A DNA stretch of 63,100 nt from Muribaculaceae bacterium (GTDB taxonomy: Bacteria; Bacteroidota; Bacteroidia; Bacteroidales; Muribaculaceae), in the NCBI GenBank assembly GCA_023666885.1, contig JAMPBB010000001.1:27076-90175 (forward strand). Reading direction: 5' to 3'. Shown here in pieces: positions 27,319 to 36,041 of this stretch. Position 1 is the stretch's first letter. Each line of letters starts with the position of its first letter. Under the pieces are notes generated by a model that saw only the letters and a list, made by a program, of their open reading frames with translations, did no database searches and was not told where the DNA came from. The position numbers were made by a program, and so were the translations under genes.

Positions 27319-28490
27319 CCACGCACTCACATAACCCGCGTAAAGTATGCATAGTGACCGGCACACGCGCCGAGTGGGGACTGCTGTCAGGTATTGCCGC
27401 CGGACTGCGCAGCCGCGATGACGTGGAGCTGTACATCGTGGCCACCAACATGCACCTAATGCCCCGGTACGGCCACACGGTGGATGAGATTACAGCGGCC
27501 GGATTCACGGTAAATGCCTGTGTGGAAATGGACACCCCCACTGACTCAGCTGCCGACACCGTGCGCGGAATGGCCCGATGCATGGCCGGAATGGCCGATG
27601 CCTTTGAGAGGCTGAAGCCGGACATAGTGGTGATATTGGGCGACCGCACTGAAATGCTCGCCGTAGCCTCGGCAGCAGCGGTAATGCGCATACCCATAGC
27701 GCACATAGCCGGCGGAGAGAAAACCGAAGGCGCAATAGACGATTCCATACGTCATGCCATAACCAAGCTCGCCTCGCTCCACCTCGTTTCCACCGATGAA
27801 TACCGCCACCGCGTAATACAGCTTGGCGAAAACCCTGATCTGGTAATAAACACTGGTGCAATAGGCGTGTACAACGCCATGCAGCTCCCCCCAATGAGCC
27901 GGGAAGAGCTGTCAGCCTCGCTCGGCATGGGCGTAGACTCCCGTACGCTCGTGGTGACATATCATCCGGCCACACTTGATGATGCCGATGTAGCCTCACG
28001 ATGCCACGAGCTGCTCGCCGCACTTGACCGCTTCCCGGACAGCAAAGTAATAATAACCTACCCTAACAATGACGCCCGCGGACGTGTGATAATAGACCTT
28101 ATAGAAGAGTACGCCCGCACAAATCCCGGACGTGTGCTTACCATACCGTCGCTCGGCTATCGCCGCTACCTGTCAGCACTCCGACTGGCCGGAGCTGCCG
28201 TGGGCAATTCATCAAGCGGCATAATCGAAGTGCCCTCCACGCACATTCCTACCGTGGACATAGGCATACGCCAAAAAGGCCGACTTGCTGCCGATTCGGT
28301 AATACACTGCAGCGACTCAGCCGATGAGATAGCCGCAGCCATAGCCAAGGCTCTCAGTCCCGAGTGGCGTAAGCTTGCACAGACATGCAGCAACCCGTAT
28401 TATAAACCTGACACCCTGCGCCTTTCAGTTGAGGCCATAGCACTCACTCCGCTTGAACAGCTGCGTAGCAAATCATTCCATGACTTATGA
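27315..28490 (+). CDS. legG: Hydrolysing NDP-sugar 2-epimerase (NeuC family; probable LegG)
   Basis: NeuC-type enzymes release the nucleotide and invert C2 to give the manno-configured precursor used by the synthase. The 391-aa protein has the family start VCIVTGTRAEWGLLSGIAAGL, LGDRTEMLA, HIAGGEKTEGAIDDSIRHA, TYHPAT and the C-terminal GNSSSGIIEVPS. In the legionaminic pathway this is LegG. It overlaps the flanking genes by 4 nt on each side. Confidence 0.84.
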   Translation: MTTHSHNPRKVCIVTGTRAEWGLLSGIAAGLRSRDDVELYIVATNMHLMPRYGHTVDEITAAGFTVNACVEMDTPTDSAADTVRGMARCMAGMADAFERLKPDIVVILGDRTEMLAVASAAAVMRIPIAHIAGGEKTEGAIDDSIRHAITKLASLHLVSTDEYRHRVIQLGENPDLVINTGAIGVYNAMQLPPMSREELSASLGMGVDSRTLVVTYHPATLDDADVASRCHELLAALDRFPDSKVIITYPNNDARGRVIIDLIEEYARTNPGRVLTIPSLGYRRYLSALRLAGAAVGNSSSGIIEVPSTHIPTVDIGIRQKGRLAADSVIHCSDSADEIAAAIAKALSPEWRKLAQTCSNPYYKPDTLRLSVEAIALTPLEQLRSKSFHDL

Positions 28491-29530
28491 ACCAACACAT
28501 TATAGCTGAAAATGACACCATACTGTCCGCACTGGGAATGCTCAACGCATTGAGCGGCAAAGTCATGACACTGTTTGCCGTAAGCACCGACGGGGTAATG
28601 AGCGGCACGGTGACCGATGGCGATATACGGCGTGGATTTCTGGCCGGTGCACAGCCCTCGTGGCCGGTGAGCCGCATCATGAACCGGAATTTTACATGGC
28701 TCATGGCCGGCGACACTGACCTTGAGGCGCTCCGCTCCTACCGTATGAAAGGTGTCAGACTGATACCTGTAATAGACCGTGATGGACATATCACGGACAT
28801 AGTGGACACCACCGTTACACCTACCCGGCTACCTGTCAGTGCCATACTTATGGCCGGAGGCAAAGGCGAGCGGCTGCGTCCGCTTACCCTCGATACACCC
28901 AAGCCGCTGCTGCCCATAGGGGGGAAAGCCATAATAGACTACAACATAGAAGCGCTGGCCGCATGCGGGGTAACGGACATACATGTCACCGTCAACTATT
29001 TGGCCCACAAGCTTGAGGAACATTTTGCCACCCCGGTAGGCGGTGTAAGTGTAAAATGTGTGCGTGAGGACCGCCCGCTTGGTACCATAGGCTCAGCGCG
29101 GCTCGTACCGCTACCTGAACACGGACACACCGTAATAATGAACTCCGATTTGCTCACCACGGTGTCATTTGAGGACATGTATCTGGCCCACATGCGTGAA
29201 CAGGCCGCCATAACCATAGGTGCCATACCATACAACGTATCGGTGCCCTACGCCATACTTGCCACCGACGGGCAGCGCGTAACCGCCCTTGAAGAGAAAC
29301 CCTCGTACTCATATTATGCCAATGCCGGCATATACATCATGGACAACTCCCTGCTGCGTTCGCTCCCCGACTGTCGCACGGATGCCACTGACCTGATAGA
29401 GCAGGCTATAGACCGAGGACTGAAAGTTACATACTATCCTATATCGGGCACATGGATTGACATCGGTTCGCCGGCCGATTACAGGCATGCCACAGAGCTT
29501 ATGCGCCACAGAGCACTTTACGGGCGCTAA
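28487..29530 (+). CDS. CBS-domain sugar-1-phosphate nucleotidyltransferase (PtmE-like)
   Basis: The 347-aa protein has an N-terminal CBS-domain pair (residues ~1-110, with VSTDGVMSGTVTDGDIRRG) fused to a nucleotidyltransferase. The transferase part carries AILMAGGKGERLRPLT, TPKPLLPIGG and WIDIGSPADY. This architecture is that of PtmE, the glucosamine-1-phosphate guanylyltransferase that gives the legionaminic pathway its GDP-linked start. It is the strongest pointer to legionaminic rather than ordinary sialic acid here. Last gene of the operon; obgE follows after 52 nt. Confidence 0.8.
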   Translation: MNQHIIAENDTILSALGMLNALSGKVMTLFAVSTDGVMSGTVTDGDIRRGFLAGAQPSWPVSRIMNRNFTWLMAGDTDLEALRSYRMKGVRLIPVIDRDGHITDIVDTTVTPTRLPVSAILMAGGKGERLRPLTLDTPKPLLPIGGKAIIDYNIEALAACGVTDIHVTVNYLAHKLEEHFATPVGGVSVKCVREDRPLGTIGSARLVPLPEHGHTVIMNSDLLTTVSFEDMYLAHMREQAAITIGAIPYNVSVPYAILATDGQRVTALEEKPSYSYYANAGIYIMDNSLLRSLPDCRTDATDLIEQAIDRGLKVTYYPISGTWIDIGSPADYRHATELMRHRALYGR

Positions 29531-29582
29531 AACGTTATTACAAAAAACTACAGTATTCAGACCATACTAAAGACACTAACTC

Positions 29583-30776
29583 ATGGCCGATTCAAACTTC
29601 ATAGACTACGTAAAAATACTTTGCCGCTCCGGTAAGGGCGGAGCCGGTTCACGCCATTTCTACCGTGCCAAATATGTACCCAAGGGCGGCCCCGACGGTG
29701 GCGACGGCGGCCGTGGCGGACACATAATACTCAAGGGCAACAGCCACATGTGGACACTGCTGCCGCTCAAATATAACCGCCACGTGTTTGCCGGAAACGG
29801 ACAAAGCGGTTCCGGCGGACGCAGTTTCGGCAAAGACGGTGAGGACGTGACCATAGAGGTGCCCTGCGGCACGGTGGTATTCGATGCCGAGACAGGTGAA
29901 TTCCTATGTGAAGTAAATTATGACGGCGAGGAAATAAAGCTGCTCCGGGGCGGCAGAGGCGGACTGGGCAACTGGCACTTCAAGAGCGCCACCAACCGCA
30001 CGCCGCGATATGCCCAGCCGGGCGAACCGGCCATTGAGAAAAGCGTAATATTAGAGCTTAAACTCCTGGCCGATGTAGGCCTTGTGGGATTCCCCAATGC
30101 CGGAAAGTCAACGCTTCTTTCAGCCGTATCAGCGGCAAAACCCAAGATTGCCGACTATCCCTTCACCACCATGGAGCCACAGCTCGGCATAGTGTCATAC
30201 CGGGGCAACCGCTCTTTTGTAATGGCTGACATACCTGGAATAATAGAGGGGGCCAGCGAAGGCAAGGGACTCGGGCTGCGCTTCCTGCGCCACATAGAGC
30301 GCAATGCCGTGCTCCTGTTCATGGTGCCCGCTGACTCTGATGACATAGCCGCTCAGTACTCCATACTGCTTGGCGAGCTGGAGAAGTTTAATCCCCAACT
30401 CATGGACAAGCAGCGGCTTCTGGCCATATCCAAGAGCGACATGCTTGATGACGAGCTTATAGCCGAGATAGAAAAGACACTCCCTGCGGATATTCCTCAC
30501 GTATTCATTTCAGCCGTTACAGGCCAGGGCATAACCGAGCTCAAGGACATGCTGTGGAGTGCCGTAAACGATGACCGCAACCGCATATCCACGCCGTCCA
30601 TAACACACCGCCCGCTTGACGGACACCACCGTGTACGCGAAGAGGATGAATTTATCTTCGACACCCCCGATCCCGTAGAGGAGGAAGAAGAGGAGATATT
30701 TGACAATGATGATGACCCCTCATGGGATGATCTTGACTTCGAATATAACACTGATGATGACACCACCCCTGATTAA
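29583..30776 (+). CDS. obgE: GTPase Obg/CgtA
   Basis: Obg is an essential GTPase associated with the 50S subunit. The 397-aa protein has the glycine-rich Obg fold (residues ~5-155, for example [10 protein letters not shown] and [20 protein letters not shown]). The G domain follows, with Walker [19 protein letters not shown] and the base motif SKSD. The C-terminal ~65 residues are strongly acidic instead of a full OCT domain. The 3' end encodes the start of pgeF in another frame. Confidence 0.95.
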   Translation: MADSNFIDYVKILCRSGKGGAGSRHFYRAKYVPKGGPDGGDGGRGGHIILKGNSHMWTLLPLKYNRHVFAGNGQSGSGGRSFGKDGEDVTIEVPCGTVVFDAETGEFLCEVNYDGEEIKLLRGGRGGLGNWHFKSATNRTPRYAQPGEPAIEKSVILELKLLADVGLVGFPNAGKSTLLSAVSAAKPKIADYPFTTMEPQLGIVSYRGNRSFVMADIPGIIEGASEGKGLGLRFLRHIERNAVLLFMVPADSDDIAAQYSILLGELEKFNPQLMDKQRLLAISKSDMLDDELIAEIEKTLPADIPHVFISAVTGQGITELKDMLWSAVNDDRNRISTPSITHRPLDGHHRVREEDEFIFDTPDPVEEEEEEIFDNDDDPSWDDLDFEYNTDDDTTPD

Positions 30777-31521
30777 TCTCTTTGACACGGAACGCATATA
30801 CGCATTCACCTCTCTGCGCGGCGACTGCAAGGAAGAGGAGCCTTACAGCGGATTCAATACATGCTTATACACAGGTCAGGATCCGGGAGTGGTGTGGGCC
30901 AATCGCCGTAGCCTATGCAAGCATCTGGGCATTGCGGCAGCCAACTTGATCACGCCCCGCCAGACACACTCTGACAAAGTGACGGTGATAGACCGCATAC
31001 CCTGTGCACCGTCCAAGCTCGAAGGCACTGACGCCATTGTGACCACACTTAAAGGCGTGGCGCTGTGCGTGCATACGGCCGACTGCGTACCATTAGTCAT
31101 GGCCGATGAAGAAGCGGGCGTAATAGCCGCTGTGCACTCCGGATGGAGAGGCACCGTGGCCCGCATAGCACGCAACGCTGTGGATGTGATGAAAGAGCTC
31201 GGAGCAAGTCCTGAACGAATCAAAGCGGCCATGGGGCCATGCATAGGCCCGGAATGTTTCGAGGTAGGACAGGAAGTGCTGGACCGGTTCTTAGAGGCCC
31301 ACTTCCCTCAGGAAATGTACTTCATAAAATCAAATCCCGAGCCGAAACCACACATTATACTTTCATCCACCGTGGCGTGGACGCTAATTGAATGCGGAGT
31401 GAAGTACCGCAACATATCATTATCTGTGGGATGCAGCCGATGTGCACCCAACCGTTACTTCTCGACCCGGCGTCTTGGCATACGCTCTGGCCGTAACGTC
31501 ACCGGGATAATGATGCGATAG
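30754..31521 (+). CDS. pgeF: PgeF/YfiH-family peptidoglycan editing factor (laccase-domain protein)
   Basis: The 255-aa protein carries the YfiH signatures [26 protein letters not shown] and [13 protein letters not shown], with the Cys and His ligands of the family. YfiH proteins were first called laccases; later work links them to removal of misincorporated amino acids from peptidoglycan precursors and to purine nucleoside phosphorylase activity. ATG 30754 or 30757 is preferred to the frame-opening ATG 30700, which lies deep in obgE. It overlaps obgE by 23 nt and the convergent downstream gene by 23 nt. Confidence 0.85.
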   Translation: MMTPPLINLFDTERIYAFTSLRGDCKEEEPYSGFNTCLYTGQDPGVVWANRRSLCKHLGIAAANLITPRQTHSDKVTVIDRIPCAPSKLEGTDAIVTTLKGVALCVHTADCVPLVMADEEAGVIAAVHSGWRGTVARIARNAVDVMKELGASPERIKAAMGPCIGPECFEVGQEVLDRFLEAHFPQEMYFIKSNPEPKPHIILSSTVAWTLIECGVKYRNISLSVGCSRCAPNRYFSTRRLGIRSGRNVTGIMMR

Positions 31522-32359
31522 AGCCGCGCTCAAAGGCATCAATGAAACTGCCCGGTGTGGCATTGATCACGCGCACCCCCTCCTGGCGGGCAAACTCCTC
31601 TATATCAAAATAAGCCCTGAACGCTATATGGAAGCTCAGAAGTATGTCATGCATGTGTATGTCACGGTACACTGAGGCCACGCGCCGGCTTTCGGCCTCA
31701 TCATCCTTATAGAAATGCGGCTGCACGGTGACCACACGGTTCATGTCATCCACATCAAGCGTGCGAGTCCATGAGTGATCGGCGCCGGTTATATATATTT
31801 CCTTATATCCTAACCTGATGCCTATCATTATGGCTGGAATGAGCACATTGCGCGGACGTGGCATGGCGCGTCCGGCTCTATATACCGCATGGCGGAATAC
31901 ACTGAATCCGCCCACACCTATAAAATTGAATCCGCGTACGTCAATACATGGATTGGCCACCTTTATCCTTCCCGCCATGTCCATAGGCACGAAGAGCGTC
32001 ATAGGCCAGTCAACACGCTCTGTGAAGTTATGCATAAGCAAGTCCACCTTGTCATTGCCTCCGCTGAAAAATATAGGATCGGCAAGTACATAATACCGAG
32101 GGCGGAATCGGTAAAACTCTTCGGCATTGGCTGCAAAATTCACAGCCATGAGCGTATTATGCTCAAGAATATCCGGATAAGTGCGCATGGTATCGGCCAG
32201 CGAGGGGCCGTTGCCCATCACTACAAGCCGGTCACCGCTGCGGTCATCACGCCCGAAGCGGCATCGGTGGCTCTGAAGCAGTAATTTCACCAATCCCTTG
32301 GCCGTGGCGCCCAGATCAGAGCATACTCCGGATGCCTTTTTTAGCACAGATACTGACAT
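31499..32359 (-). CDS. MptE/DUF115-like protein resembling GT42 sialyltransferases
   Basis: A 286-aa soluble protein. It has VVMGNGPSLAD near residue 45, a VNFAANAEEFYRFRPRYYVLADPIFF segment, IRLGYKEIYITGADHSW near residue 190, and HIAFRAYFDIEEFARQEGVRVINATPGSFIDAF at the end. In my memory these blocks line up in order with Campylobacter CstII (NGPSL, ALGYKEIYLSG, a PNS-type end). They also occur in the wider MptE-like/DUF115 group, so a CMP-nonulosonate transferase role is a guess. ATG 32359 is 7 nt from a -7 box. The 3' end overlaps pgeF. Confidence 0.6.
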   Translation of the reverse strand: MSVSVLKKASGVCSDLGATAKGLVKLLLQSHRCRFGRDDRSGDRLVVMGNGPSLADTMRTYPDILEHNTLMAVNFAANAEEFYRFRPRYYVLADPIFFSGGNDKVDLLMHNFTERVDWPMTLFVPMDMAGRIKVANPCIDVRGFNFIGVGGFSVFRHAVYRAGRAMPRPRNVLIPAIMIGIRLGYKEIYITGADHSWTRTLDVDDMNRVVTVQPHFYKDDEAESRRVASVYRDIHMHDILLSFHIAFRAYFDIEEFARQEGVRVINATPGSFIDAFERGSIASLSR

Positions 32360-32366
32360 AACTGTG

Positions 32367-32374
32367 CAAAAATA
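32367..32374 (-). promoter_or_regulatory. -7 box for the MptE/GT42-like gene
   Basis: The minus strand reads TATTTTTG, seven bases before the ATG at 32359, so a leaderless or near-leaderless mRNA is predicted. It lies back to back with the glsA promoter (32397-32404). Confidence 0.5.
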
Positions 32375-32396
32375 GGCATTATTCACGAATATGGTA

Positions 32397-32404
32397 TATC
32401 TTTG
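32397..32404 (+). promoter_or_regulatory. -7 box for the glsA-glsB operon
   Basis: TATCTTTG, the strongest form of the Bacteroidetes -7 box, ends 8 nt before the ATG at 32413. The -33 region is not clear. A leader of at most a few bases is predicted. Confidence 0.6.
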
Positions 32405-32412
32405 CGCATAAT

Positions 32413-33246
32413 ATGGAAGAAATATCACGGATAGACCTTGATGAGATTCTGCGCCGCAGGCTCCCCCGTCATTACCGCTTCATACCGCGAGTGCTCATTC
32501 CCGGCATGGAACGGTTCATATGTCAGGACAGCCTGAACAATATGCTTGAAGTGAACCGAGGGCTGACTGGGGCCGACTTTTGCCGAGGCGTACTTGAGCA
32601 TCTCGGCATAGAGTATTCCGTAGATGGTGCCGACAATCTTCCGGAGTCAGGACGCGCCATATTTGTATGTAATCATCCCTTAGGCGGCTTGGACGGCATA
32701 ATCCTCATAGACATGCTCACGCGCCGGTACCATACAGAGGTCAAATTCGTGGTAAATGACCTGCTTATGGCCATACATCCGCTACGCAATGTATTCATAC
32801 CCGTCAACAAATTCGGACGACAGGAGCGCAACGCCACTTCAGAACTGGACAAGGCCATGGCTTCGGACGCCCCCATAATAGTGTTCCCTGCCGGATTGGT
32901 ATCAAGGAAGCAGAAAGGGGGACATATAGCCGATATGCGCTGGCACAAGATGTTTGTCAACAAAGCTGTCCGCTACCGCCGTGATATAATTCCCATGTTC
33001 TTTAATGGACAAAATTCAAGTTTTTTTTATAATTTTGCAAAACTGCGTACCCGGATAGGGCTGAAATTCAACATTGAAATGGTGCGTTTGCCGGCCGAAG
33101 TGTTCAGGTGTAAGGATGCCCGTTTTAGCGTAAAGATAGGCACTCCAATACCATACGCCACACTTTCAGGCGGCCCCGAAGCCCAGGCCGAGGCCGATGC
33201 CATACGAACCCAAGTATATAGATTCTCCGAATGGACGAACCGATAA
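32413..33246 (+). CDS. glsA: PlsC-like O-acyltransferase, probable glycine-lipid synthesis GlsA
   Basis: A 277-aa lysophospholipid-acyltransferase-family protein. The catalytic HX4D motif is HPLGGLDG (near residue 90), and the second acyltransferase block is VFPAGLVSRKQKGG. It overlaps the GNAT-type acyltransferase gene downstream by 16 nt. That pair matches the Bacteroides genes for glycine lipids, where GlsB N-acylates glycine and GlsA adds the ester-linked acyl chain. The substrate is inferred from the pairing. The start at 32413 includes the conserved IDLDEILRRRLP segment and lies right after a -7 box. Confidence 0.75.
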   Translation: MEEISRIDLDEILRRRLPRHYRFIPRVLIPGMERFICQDSLNNMLEVNRGLTGADFCRGVLEHLGIEYSVDGADNLPESGRAIFVCNHPLGGLDGIILIDMLTRRYHTEVKFVVNDLLMAIHPLRNVFIPVNKFGRQERNATSELDKAMASDAPIIVFPAGLVSRKQKGGHIADMRWHKMFVNKAVRYRRDIIPMFFNGQNSSFFYNFAKLRTRIGLKFNIEMVRLPAEVFRCKDARFSVKIGTPIPYATLSGGPEAQAEADAIRTQVYRFSEWTNR

Positions 33247-34169
33247 TAGAACCCGTTGACGTGACCCTTATAGAAAAGGAGCTCACACCTGATACCATAC
33301 TACGCCCTTCCAATAAGGGTGGCAACGTAATACACGTAGTCAGTGCCGCATCGGCACCGAACGTAATGAGAGAGATAGGCCGGCTGCGTGAAATAGCTTT
33401 CCGTGCGGCCGGTGGCGGCACCGGCTTGAGCTGCGACATTGACCGGTTTGACACCATGGAGCCGCCGTGCCGCCAGCTTCTGGTATGGGATCCTGACTCG
33501 CGGCAGATACTCGGCGGATACCGATTCATATCCGGGACCGACATACGACTGAACCCTGACGGCACTCCGCGTATAGCCACCTCGCATATGTTCCGATTCT
33601 CACGCCGGTTCGTAGATGAATTCCTGCCCCATACCATAGAGCTTGGGCGCTCGTTTGTGCGCACCGAGTATCAGAGCACACGCCACGGCGCCAAGGCCAT
33701 ATATGTGCTTGACAACCTGTGGGACGGCCTTGGGGCGCTAACCGTAATACATCCGGATATAAAGTACCTGTTTGGCAAGGTGACCATGTACCCTAACTAC
33801 TCGCGCCCGTGCCGTGACATGATTCTGTACTTTCTGCACCGCCACTTCCCCGACCATGACGCGCTGGTGACGCCCATCAATCCGCTCCATACCGACATTG
33901 ATACCGAGGCCATGGAACGCCTATTTACAGGAAAGACATTTACGGAGGATTACCGCATACTCAAAGAAGCCATACGCAGCCACGGCTATAACATACCTCC
34001 GCTTGTCAATGCCTACATGGGGCTGTCACCCACCATGCGCATGTTTGGCACAGCCATCAATGATGAGTTTGGCAATGTGGAGGAGTCAGGCATATTCTTT
34101 GCCATATCAGAGATATTTGAGGAAAAGAAGCGTCGGCATATAGGTACGTTTCTAAAAAAACAGGACTGA
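33231..34169 (+). CDS. glsB: GNAT-type N-acyltransferase, probable glycine N-acyltransferase GlsB
   Basis: The 312-aa protein belongs to the hemolysin/OlsB-like acyltransferase group. It has REIGRLREIAFRAAGGGTGLSCDIDRFD, the LLVWDPDSRQILGGYRF strand and ELGRSFVRTEYQ. In Bacteroides such a protein makes N-acylglycine (commendamide-type) and, with GlsA, glycine lipids that support stress resistance. An ornithine-lipid role is the alternative. It is translationally coupled to glsA and probably ends the operon. Confidence 0.75.
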   Translation: MDEPIIEPVDVTLIEKELTPDTILRPSNKGGNVIHVVSAASAPNVMREIGRLREIAFRAAGGGTGLSCDIDRFDTMEPPCRQLLVWDPDSRQILGGYRFISGTDIRLNPDGTPRIATSHMFRFSRRFVDEFLPHTIELGRSFVRTEYQSTRHGAKAIYVLDNLWDGLGALTVIHPDIKYLFGKVTMYPNYSRPCRDMILYFLHRHFPDHDALVTPINPLHTDIDTEAMERLFTGKTFTEDYRILKEAIRSHGYNIPPLVNAYMGLSPTMRMFGTAINDEFGNVEESGIFFAISEIFEEKKRRHIGTFLKKQD

Positions 34170-34173
34170 TTAC

Positions 34174-34204
34174 TTGTTTTTCACCACTGAATGCTCTATC
34201 TTCG
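34174..34204 (+). promoter_or_regulatory. Promoter for the tyrosine recombinase gene
   Basis: TTG (34174-34176) is followed after 20 nt by TATCTTCG (34197-34204), one base off the -7 consensus. The ATG at 34212 is only 7 nt further on, again predicting a very short leader. Confidence 0.45.
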
Positions 34205-34211
34205 TAAGCGT

Positions 34212-35108
34212 ATGATAGAGCAGTTCCTTACATACATACAGTATGAGCGCTATCTGTCAGCAAATACGGTAAGCGCATACCGCTCCGACCTCCGGCAGTG
34301 GGCCGACTATATGGCCCGTATTGAGGGACTGACCGAGCCGGCCGAGGTGGAGCTGCCAGCATTGCGCCGTTGGGTGTCATGGATGTCAAGCCAAGGGGTA
34401 TCAGTGCTCTCCGTAAGGCGCAAGGTCCAGGCCGTACGCGCTTTCTACAGGTGGATGGTGAAGCATAGGGGGCTGCGCACAAACCCTGCGGCAACGCTCC
34501 CACTGCCCAAGCGCCCGGGTGAGCTGCCGGTGTACATACAGCCGCAGGAGACAGCCGCAATACTTGACGCTCCTACTGACGGGGCTGACTTTATATCGGT
34601 CCGTGACCGTCTGGTATTGGACATGATCTATTCCACCGGAATGCGATGCAGCGAACTTATAGGCATGCTTGATGCGGATGTGGACGCGTCACGCGGTGAA
34701 CTAAAAGTGCTCGGTAAGCGTAATAAAGAAAGAATAATTCCATTTGGCGAAGAATTGACCGAACTCATAAACACATACCGCACACTGCGCGCTGAAGCCA
34801 TAGGTTCGCCTGATGCGCACACACCTTTCTTTGTGCGCCCAAGCGGGAAGCCGTTGTACCGTAAGGCCGTGTATAACATAGTGCACTCCGCACTGGCCCA
34901 GGGCGGCGCACACGCCCGAAGGCTGAGCCCGCATGTGCTCCGCCATTCTTTCGCCACTGACATGCTCAACAACGGCGCCGACCTTACCGCCGTACAGCAG
35001 CTGCTGGGTCACCGGTCGCTCTCCACCACCCAGATCTATACCCATATTACGTATCGTGACTTGCAACATAATTATGAACTCGCACATCCTCGTGCCAAAA
35101 AAAAGTAA
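34212..35108 (+). CDS. xerC: Tyrosine recombinase XerC/XerD
   Basis: The 298-aa size is that of a housekeeping Xer recombinase, which resolves chromosome dimers at dif. The N-terminal SAM-like domain (MIEQFLTYIQYERYLSANTV) is followed by the catalytic domain. Its active-site residues are Arg in STGMRCSEL, Lys in LGKRNKERIIP, His-x-x-Arg in HVLRHSFAT, His in LLGHRSLSTTQ and Tyr in IYTHI. XerC and XerD cannot be told apart by eye. ATG 34212 is preferred to 34191, which lies before the promoter. hpf follows by 2 nt. Confidence 0.85.
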   Translation: MIEQFLTYIQYERYLSANTVSAYRSDLRQWADYMARIEGLTEPAEVELPALRRWVSWMSSQGVSVLSVRRKVQAVRAFYRWMVKHRGLRTNPAATLPLPKRPGELPVYIQPQETAAILDAPTDGADFISVRDRLVLDMIYSTGMRCSELIGMLDADVDASRGELKVLGKRNKERIIPFGEELTELINTYRTLRAEAIGSPDAHTPFFVRPSGKPLYRKAVYNIVHSALAQGGAHARRLSPHVLRHSFATDMLNNGADLTAVQQLLGHRSLSTTQIYTHITYRDLQHNYELAHPRAKKK

Positions 35109-35110
35109 CC

Positions 35111-35404
35111 ATGGACATCAGAATTCAAGCTATCCATTTCGACATCTCCGAAAAGCTCACCGCATTTATCAATAAGAAAGCCGAGCGCCTGGCCAGGCAC
35201 AATGTAAACATGACCGCTGCCGATTTCACTCTCAAGGTAGTGAAGCCCGAAACAGCCATGAACAAGGAGGCCGTAGTCAAAGTGACCGTACCCCAACAGA
35301 ATGAAATAGTGGCCACCAAGACTGCCGATTCATTTGAGGAAGCCATAGATCTGGCTCTTGAGGCCATTGACCGCCAGCTCGAAAAGAATCGCGCCAAGAA
35401 ATAA
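35111..35404 (+). CDS. hpf: Ribosome hibernation-promoting factor (short form)
   Basis: A 97-aa HPF/YfiA-type protein that binds between the ribosomal subunits in slow growth and blocks translation. The sequence shows the family start MDIRIQAIHFDISEKLTAFI and the C-terminal FEEAIDLALEAIDRQLEK helix. It lacks the long-form dimerisation domain. It is cotranscribed with the upstream recombinase and ends before a strong terminator. Confidence 0.88.
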   Translation: MDIRIQAIHFDISEKLTAFINKKAERLARHNVNMTAADFTLKVVKPETAMNKEAVVKVTVPQQNEIVATKTADSFEEAIDLALEAIDRQLEKNRAKK

Positions 35405-35428
35405 GGATTGTTCCTAAGCCCCACACAT

Positions 35429-35473
35429 CGGAGCCGCATGGTAATAAACAGCCATACGGCTCCGATTTTTTTT
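35429..35473 (+). terminator. Strong intrinsic terminator after hpf
   Basis: A 13-bp stem with one mismatch (35429-35441 with 35452-35464) is followed by eight T. It insulates the sigma-factor unit that begins 60 nt later. Confidence 0.9.
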
Positions 35474-35483
35474 GCTCCACTTG

Positions 35484-35515
35484 TTGCAATCCGTGCATGA
35501 GTGCGTATATCTTTG
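35484..35515 (+). promoter_or_regulatory. Promoter for the ECF sigma unit
   Basis: TTG at 35484-35486 is followed after 21 nt by the perfect -7 box TATCTTTG (35508-35515). The ATG at 35535 is 19 nt downstream. This is a housekeeping-type promoter; a separate autoregulatory ECF site was not recognised. Confidence 0.65.
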
Positions 35516-35534
35516 TGAAAACATTAAAAAAATC

Positions 35535-36041
35535 ATGAATACGCCCGATTTTCTCACCGCCGCTTACCTGCGCCTGCGCCCGAGGCTCACAGCCACGGCC
35601 AGACACATTCTGCCCGGCGAGGATTCGGACGTTACCGATGCACTCCAGGAGGCTTTTTGCAGGCTGTGGGGGCATCGCCGGAACATATCATCGGCCAGCC
35701 ATGCCGAGGGTGCGCTAATGACAGCCGTGCGCAATGTCTGTATCGACACCCTTCGCCGCTCCCATACCGAGGCCGTATCTGACACGGAACTTGCACGTAT
35801 GGAGCAGACATCGGACAGTGACTCTGCCACAAATGAGCTGTACGATGAAGTGAGCCGCATCATAAGCAGTCAGCTTAACGAGCGGGACCGCGAGATATTG
35901 CTATTGCGTGACCGCAACGGCTATGAGATGGACGCCATAGCCGCACGCTTCGGGCTGAGCGAAGCCAATGTCCGTCTGATTCTGAGCCGCGCCCGGCGCA
36001 CCGTGCGCGAGTGTTACCGCAATAAAAATTTACGCCCATGA
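35535..36041 (+). CDS. ECF-type RNA polymerase sigma factor
   Basis: The 168-aa protein has sigma region 2 (LTAAYLRLRPRLTATARHIL, then DALQEAFCRLWGHR) and region 4 (ISSQLNERDREILLLRDRNGYEMDAIAARFGLSEANVRLILSRARRTVRE). Region 4 contains the helix-turn-helix. It has no extension, unlike fused ECF types. ATG 35535 was chosen because the 21 residues before it cross the promoter. The stop overlaps the next start in ATGA, the usual sigma/anti-sigma coupling. Its targets are unknown; the four genes after it are the obvious candidates. Confidence 0.88.
   Translation: MNTPDFLTAAYLRLRPRLTATARHILPGEDSDVTDALQEAFCRLWGHRRNISSASHAEGALMTAVRNVCIDTLRRSHTEAVSDTELARMEQTSDSDSATNELYDEVSRIISSQLNERDREILLLRDRNGYEMDAIAARFGLSEANVRLILSRARRTVRECYRNKNLRP

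Noticed and set aside
34212..35108. Tyrosine recombinase as a sign of an integrated mobile element
   Set aside because: The size and sequence fit housekeeping XerC/D, it is cotranscribed with hpf, and no att repeats, tRNA junction or cargo genes surround it.
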